Assembly (NCBI GenBank): GCA_031269465.1
Contig: JAISZB010000139.1
Coordinates: 1-37,202, forward strand
DNA length: 37,202 nt
Direction: 5' to 3'
Source: Clostridiales bacterium
Lineage (GTDB): Bacteria; Bacillota; Clostridia; Lachnospirales; WQUN01
The notes beneath the pieces are model-generated. The model worked only from the letters and a program-made list of their open reading frames with translations, was not told the origin of the DNA and did no database searches. Positions 34,813 through 37,202 of the stretch are shown in pieces. Both the position numbers and the translations under genes were made by a program. Each line of letters opens with the position of its first letter. Position 1 is the stretch's first letter.

Positions 34813-35458
34813 GCGCCAACATCATGCAAAGTGCTCCTGAAGTGGATGATCTCCAAAAAAGCATGCCTGAAAAGGCGAGAATCGCCAAGAAGAAAAATAT
34901 CCCGACCCATCCTCCGCCCTTTTTGTTAAATAGCATTCCTGAAAGGGGCAAGGCAAATAAAAAATATTTGGAGTCGTAGATTCGCAATTCCCAGTTAAAC
35001 TTCGCATCAATGAGGATTAGTGCTAAAATCCCCAAATAGAGAGGGATTCTCAACTTGAACAGCCATTGGTAGTTTATGCTCATCATGGCAAGCATTGCAA
35101 TAAGGGCGATGGAAGCATACATGGCGAAACTAAGACCCATGCCGATTTTCATCAATGCGTTTGGCATGATAAATGCCATGGACGCCCCAAATAGAATCAT
35201 CAATAAAGTTGTGGCAATTAATGGCCATGGGGTTTCCAGCCGATGCCTCTTGTCAAGCTCTATCCCAATCTCAGTTGGATCCCCCAGGTTCCTTATGGCT
35301 TCCACAACGGCGACATCCTCATTCATCCCTTGCGAGACGCTGCTTATCACTGAGTTTTCAATGTGATCCAAGTACTCTTCCCGTATCGCCCTATGGGCCA
35401 TCTTGCACTTGACATTAGAGCAGATGTCATATATCACGGTCTCAATGCGAGAATCCAA
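34781..35458 (-). pseudogene. N-terminal part of the same FtsW-like gene, with permease-prefix domain
   Basis: The first 70 residues (RAIREEYLDHIENSVISS, NEDVAVVEAIRNLGDPTEIGIELDKRHR) form the HAAS/permease prefix domain found in membrane proteins encoded next to PadR regulators. Four or five hydrophobic segments follow, up to GALCMMLALGASVLAAGY and a premature stop caused by a 7-bp duplication. The TTG start at 35458 overlaps the padR end by 17 bases, so the pair is co-transcribed. The truncated 225-residue protein could still be made. Confidence 0.75.
34804..34817. repeat. 7-bp tandem duplication causing a frameshift
   Basis: AAGCGCC occurs twice in direct succession (34804-34810, 34811-34817). 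Removing one copy restores a single FtsW-like reading frame. Such a unit can slip during replication, so the change may be reversible. Confidence 0.85.
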
Positions 35459-35801
35459 ACAAGGCGCCCCCCTTCATCTCCCCAATCACCTTGGCCATTG
35501 ACTGGGAGTAGTAGCTCCACTGGCTGGTTTTCTCCTCCAGCATCTTTTGACCTGACTTGGTTATCTTGTAATACTTCCGGCTTCGCCCTTCTAATGACTC
35601 TTCCCAATAGGAAGTCACGGCACCCTCGTTTTCAAGTCCGTGCAAAATGGGGTATAAAGATCCTTCCTTCAGTTCAAAGGCATTATCCGACTTATTCTTC
35701 AGTTCCTGGATCAACTGGTATCCATATTTATCACCGGAATTCAGCATGGACAGCACAAGAATGGGAGTGCTTCCCTTTAAAAGCTCCTTGTCGATTTTCA
35801 A
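35442..35801 (-). CDS. PadR-family transcriptional regulator
   Basis: A 119-residue winged-helix repressor: KGSTPILVLSMLNSGDKYGYQLIQELK, FELKEGSLYPILHGLENEGAVTSYWEE and RSRKYYKITKSGQKML are the classic PadR blocks, followed by a dimerisation helix. TTG 35801 is chosen because GGGAGG lies about 6 bases upstream; ATGs further up lack a site and fall in the palindromic leader. It overlaps the FtsW-like gene and probably represses the pair. Its own promoter carries a likely operator. Confidence 0.93.
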   Translation of the reverse strand: MKIDKELLKGSTPILVLSMLNSGDKYGYQLIQELKNKSDNAFELKEGSLYPILHGLENEGAVTSYWEESLEGRSRKYYKITKSGQKMLEEKTSQWSYYSQSMAKVIGEMKGGALFGFSH

Positions 35802-35818
35802 ATGCCCACCTCCCTTAA

Positions 35819-35932
35819 AGCATCTTAAGATGCTGCTTTTCATAGCAAGAAACGCCAGATTCATGATGCCTGGATTCACTATGCATCGTTATGCTATGTA
35901 TTAATCATATGCCTTTGCAAGAGGATTGTCAA
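35819..35932 (-). promoter_or_regulatory. padR promoter and candidate operators
   Basis: On the minus strand TTGACA (35932-35927), a 17-base spacer and TATGAT (35909-35904) form a strong promoter. TATG-N7-CATA (35910-35896) overlaps the -10 box, and a perfect 16-bp palindrome AGCATCTTAAGATGCT lies at 35819-35834. Either could bind PadR. The remainder of 35933-36120 shows no gene. Confidence 0.65.
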
Positions 35933-36120
35933 TGCTTTTTCTTAAAAAGAATTTGTGTAAATTGCATGCAGACCGATGTCAAGTAAAGTCGAAAAATATC
36001 TTAGTTTTATCCACAAAATATTCTTCAGCTCAAAAAACGCGCTGCCTTAATGCATGGCAAGACAGCGCGTTATATTATTGTTGAATCTTACAATACATCC
36101 GCCGTTTCGCTAGTCAGCAC

Positions 36121-36510
36121 TCACTCAACGGCACATCCGTCCCCGTCGATAACGTCCGTGAACTTCCGCTTGATTTCAATCTTGTCAGAGCCGTAAACAA
36201 GCATCTTGTCAATAAGCGCGATCGTAATTTCCCGCGTGAGCCGCTCTTCAAAGCGTAGCTTGGCCATTATCCCGCGAAAAGGATTATCGCAGGCGGCGTC
36301 CTTTTCGGGACGTTCGCTTTCCATACCGAAAAGCTGCGCGTTAAGCGCGGCCAGTCTGCAGTCCGCTTTATCGCGCAAATCAATATACTCGCTTTTGCTT
36401 ATCTCGCCGTCGCCATAACGGGTGTAGAGCGTCATCTTTTCGCTTTGAAGCGCGGCGGTCTGCCGCTACTACGCCTGAATCTCTCTCAACAGTCTATCAG
36501 ATGCGACTGC
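36121..36510 (-). pseudogene. C-terminal remnant of a large serine recombinase
   Basis: The open part (36435-36121) reads YTRYGDGEISKSEYIDLRDKAD, RLTREITIALIDKMLVY and DKIEIKRKF, the coiled-coil and terminal strand of transposon-type serine recombinases. Upstream in the same frame SDRLLREIQA is followed by two stops (TAG TAG, 36468-36463) and then RQTAALQSEK, so the gene has decayed. The catalytic resolvase domain is absent. It suggests an old conjugative or mobilisable element near this end. Confidence 0.7.
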
Positions 36511-36900
36511 GCGCCAGTTCTCGCGTTTCTTTAGCAGCGAATACTTCAAACAGCTTTTGCGCCCCGCCTGTCACAGCTTCCTCCACAAGGCTGGCCTCAA
36601 CGCGCTCTCGATGTTGCAAGCTACTCTGAATTTGCTGACAATGCACCTTCCGCAAAATAATTTTTCAGCAATCACTCCGGCGTGCATAGTGACCGCAAAC
36701 GACGTGAAAACGCAGGAGGAACTGAATAATGCCAGTATGGACATCTATATCGGCGTAAGTCCGAACGTGTTGTAAGAACGTATATTTATGCACTTTGCAA
36801 ATCCTTGACTGGCCAGCATTGACAAGTAAAGTGCGAGGATGTAAAATTTATAATATTAACTGCATAGGAGGAATTCTCACATGTCAAACACACATTAGAC

Positions 36901-37038
36901 ATGAACGCCCTCAATGTGATGGGCTTAGAGGAACTTACCACAGAGGAAATATTCTCTGTAGACGGAAGGTTTTCACTAGAAGCACTCGGATTCTGCATTG
37001 CTTTCAGCAACGGTTGGAGTTGGTTCGATGGCAGTTAG
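36901..37038 (+). CDS. Possible class II bacteriocin precursor, probably broken
   Basis: A 45-codon frame starts MNALNVMGLEELTTEEIFSV and continues DGRFSLEALGFC. It resembles double-glycine-type leaders (EL-x-x-EE-hydrophobic-x-V-x-GG), though the GG is DGR here. After it comes a Gly/Trp-rich stretch (FSNGWSWFDG), and a second frame (37028-37108) overlaps with VSFGWVAAGSAIALM, as if one mature peptide had been split by a frameshift. The good ribosome site AGGAGG (36867-36872) serves an ATG at 36881 that stops after five codons, another sign of damage. The last codons of the second frame come from the repeat at 37080. No processing or immunity genes are visible. Confidence 0.35.
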   Translation: MNALNVMGLEELTTEEIFSVDGRFSLEALGFCIAFSNGWSWFDGS

Positions 37039-37079
37039 TTTTGGTTGGGTTGCCGCAGGCTCTGCAATAGCCTTGATGG

Positions 37080-37135
37080 TATACTGCTTTTCATATAAAC
37101 TACTATGAAGCTTCGCTTCACCACTAAGGATGAAA
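37080..37135 (+). repeat. Second dispersed repeat type, copy 2
   Basis: Nearly identical to 27996-28051: TATACTGCTTTTCATATAAA, a TGAAGC-TTC-GCTTCA hairpin and CTAAGGATGAAA. It follows and partly overlaps the bacteriocin-like frame. The final 65 bases of the window show nothing further. Confidence 0.8.
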
Positions 37136-37202
37136 CCATCACTTATTTAAAGTTTTATTTCCGCTAAAATCGGCAAAAATATGGAAGGCAGGATAGGTTC
37201 AT

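Noticed and set aside
36557..36775. 72-codon plus-strand frame
   Set aside because: No start site or motif; the opposite strand reads as a degenerate continuation of the recombinase region.

Overview
The window looks like the chromosome of an anaerobic member of the Bacillota, probably Clostridia. Supporting signs are strong AGGAGG-type ribosome sites, ATG/GTG/TTG starts, lipoprotein signals on solute-binding proteins, Lpl-type sugar transporters and oxygen-sensitive enzymes (nitrogenase-like, radical SAM). All assignments come from reading motifs by eye; no database search was run.

Left region (1-17.7 kb): use of pectin, specifically rhamnogalacturonan I. On the minus strand are a secreted PL11 rhamnogalacturonan lyase (runs off the window), a GlgX-type debranching enzyme, a GH112 phosphorylase (probably galactosyl-rhamnose type), a GH105 unsaturated rhamnogalacturonyl hydrolase, a lipoprotein sugar-binding protein and two permeases. 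Divergent on the plus strand are an AraC regulator, an L-rhamnose mutarotase and a TIM-barrel sugar isomerase/epimerase. Together they describe extracellular cleavage, oligosaccharide import, intracellular trimming and phosphorolysis, and rhamnose handling.

Central region (18.5-33 kb, plus strand): the most unusual part. A strong promoter with an overlapping inverted repeat precedes a long leader that ends in an intrinsic terminator. Then come nitrogenase-like H, D and K subunits, SAM synthetase (metK), a radical SAM protein and a complete sulfonate/nitrate-type ABC importer (permease, ATPase, lipoprotein). After a repeat-rich gap follow a small flavin-binding-type protein, a MATE exporter and two more paralogues of the same radical SAM protein. 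All three radical SAM proteins have a C-x8-C-x2-C motif. The D-like subunit keeps one cluster cysteine and the K-like subunit keeps three. I infer a reductive pathway that imports a small, possibly sulfur-containing, compound; the substrate is unknown.

Right region (33-37.2 kb): a repeat-rich stretch, a PadR regulator with an FtsW/RodA-like membrane gene split by a 7-bp tandem duplication, a decayed serine recombinase and a possible broken bacteriocin precursor.

A family of palindromic, MITE-like repeats with TATAC...GTATA ends is scattered through the intergenic gaps. One copy supplies the last 20 codons and the stop of metK.
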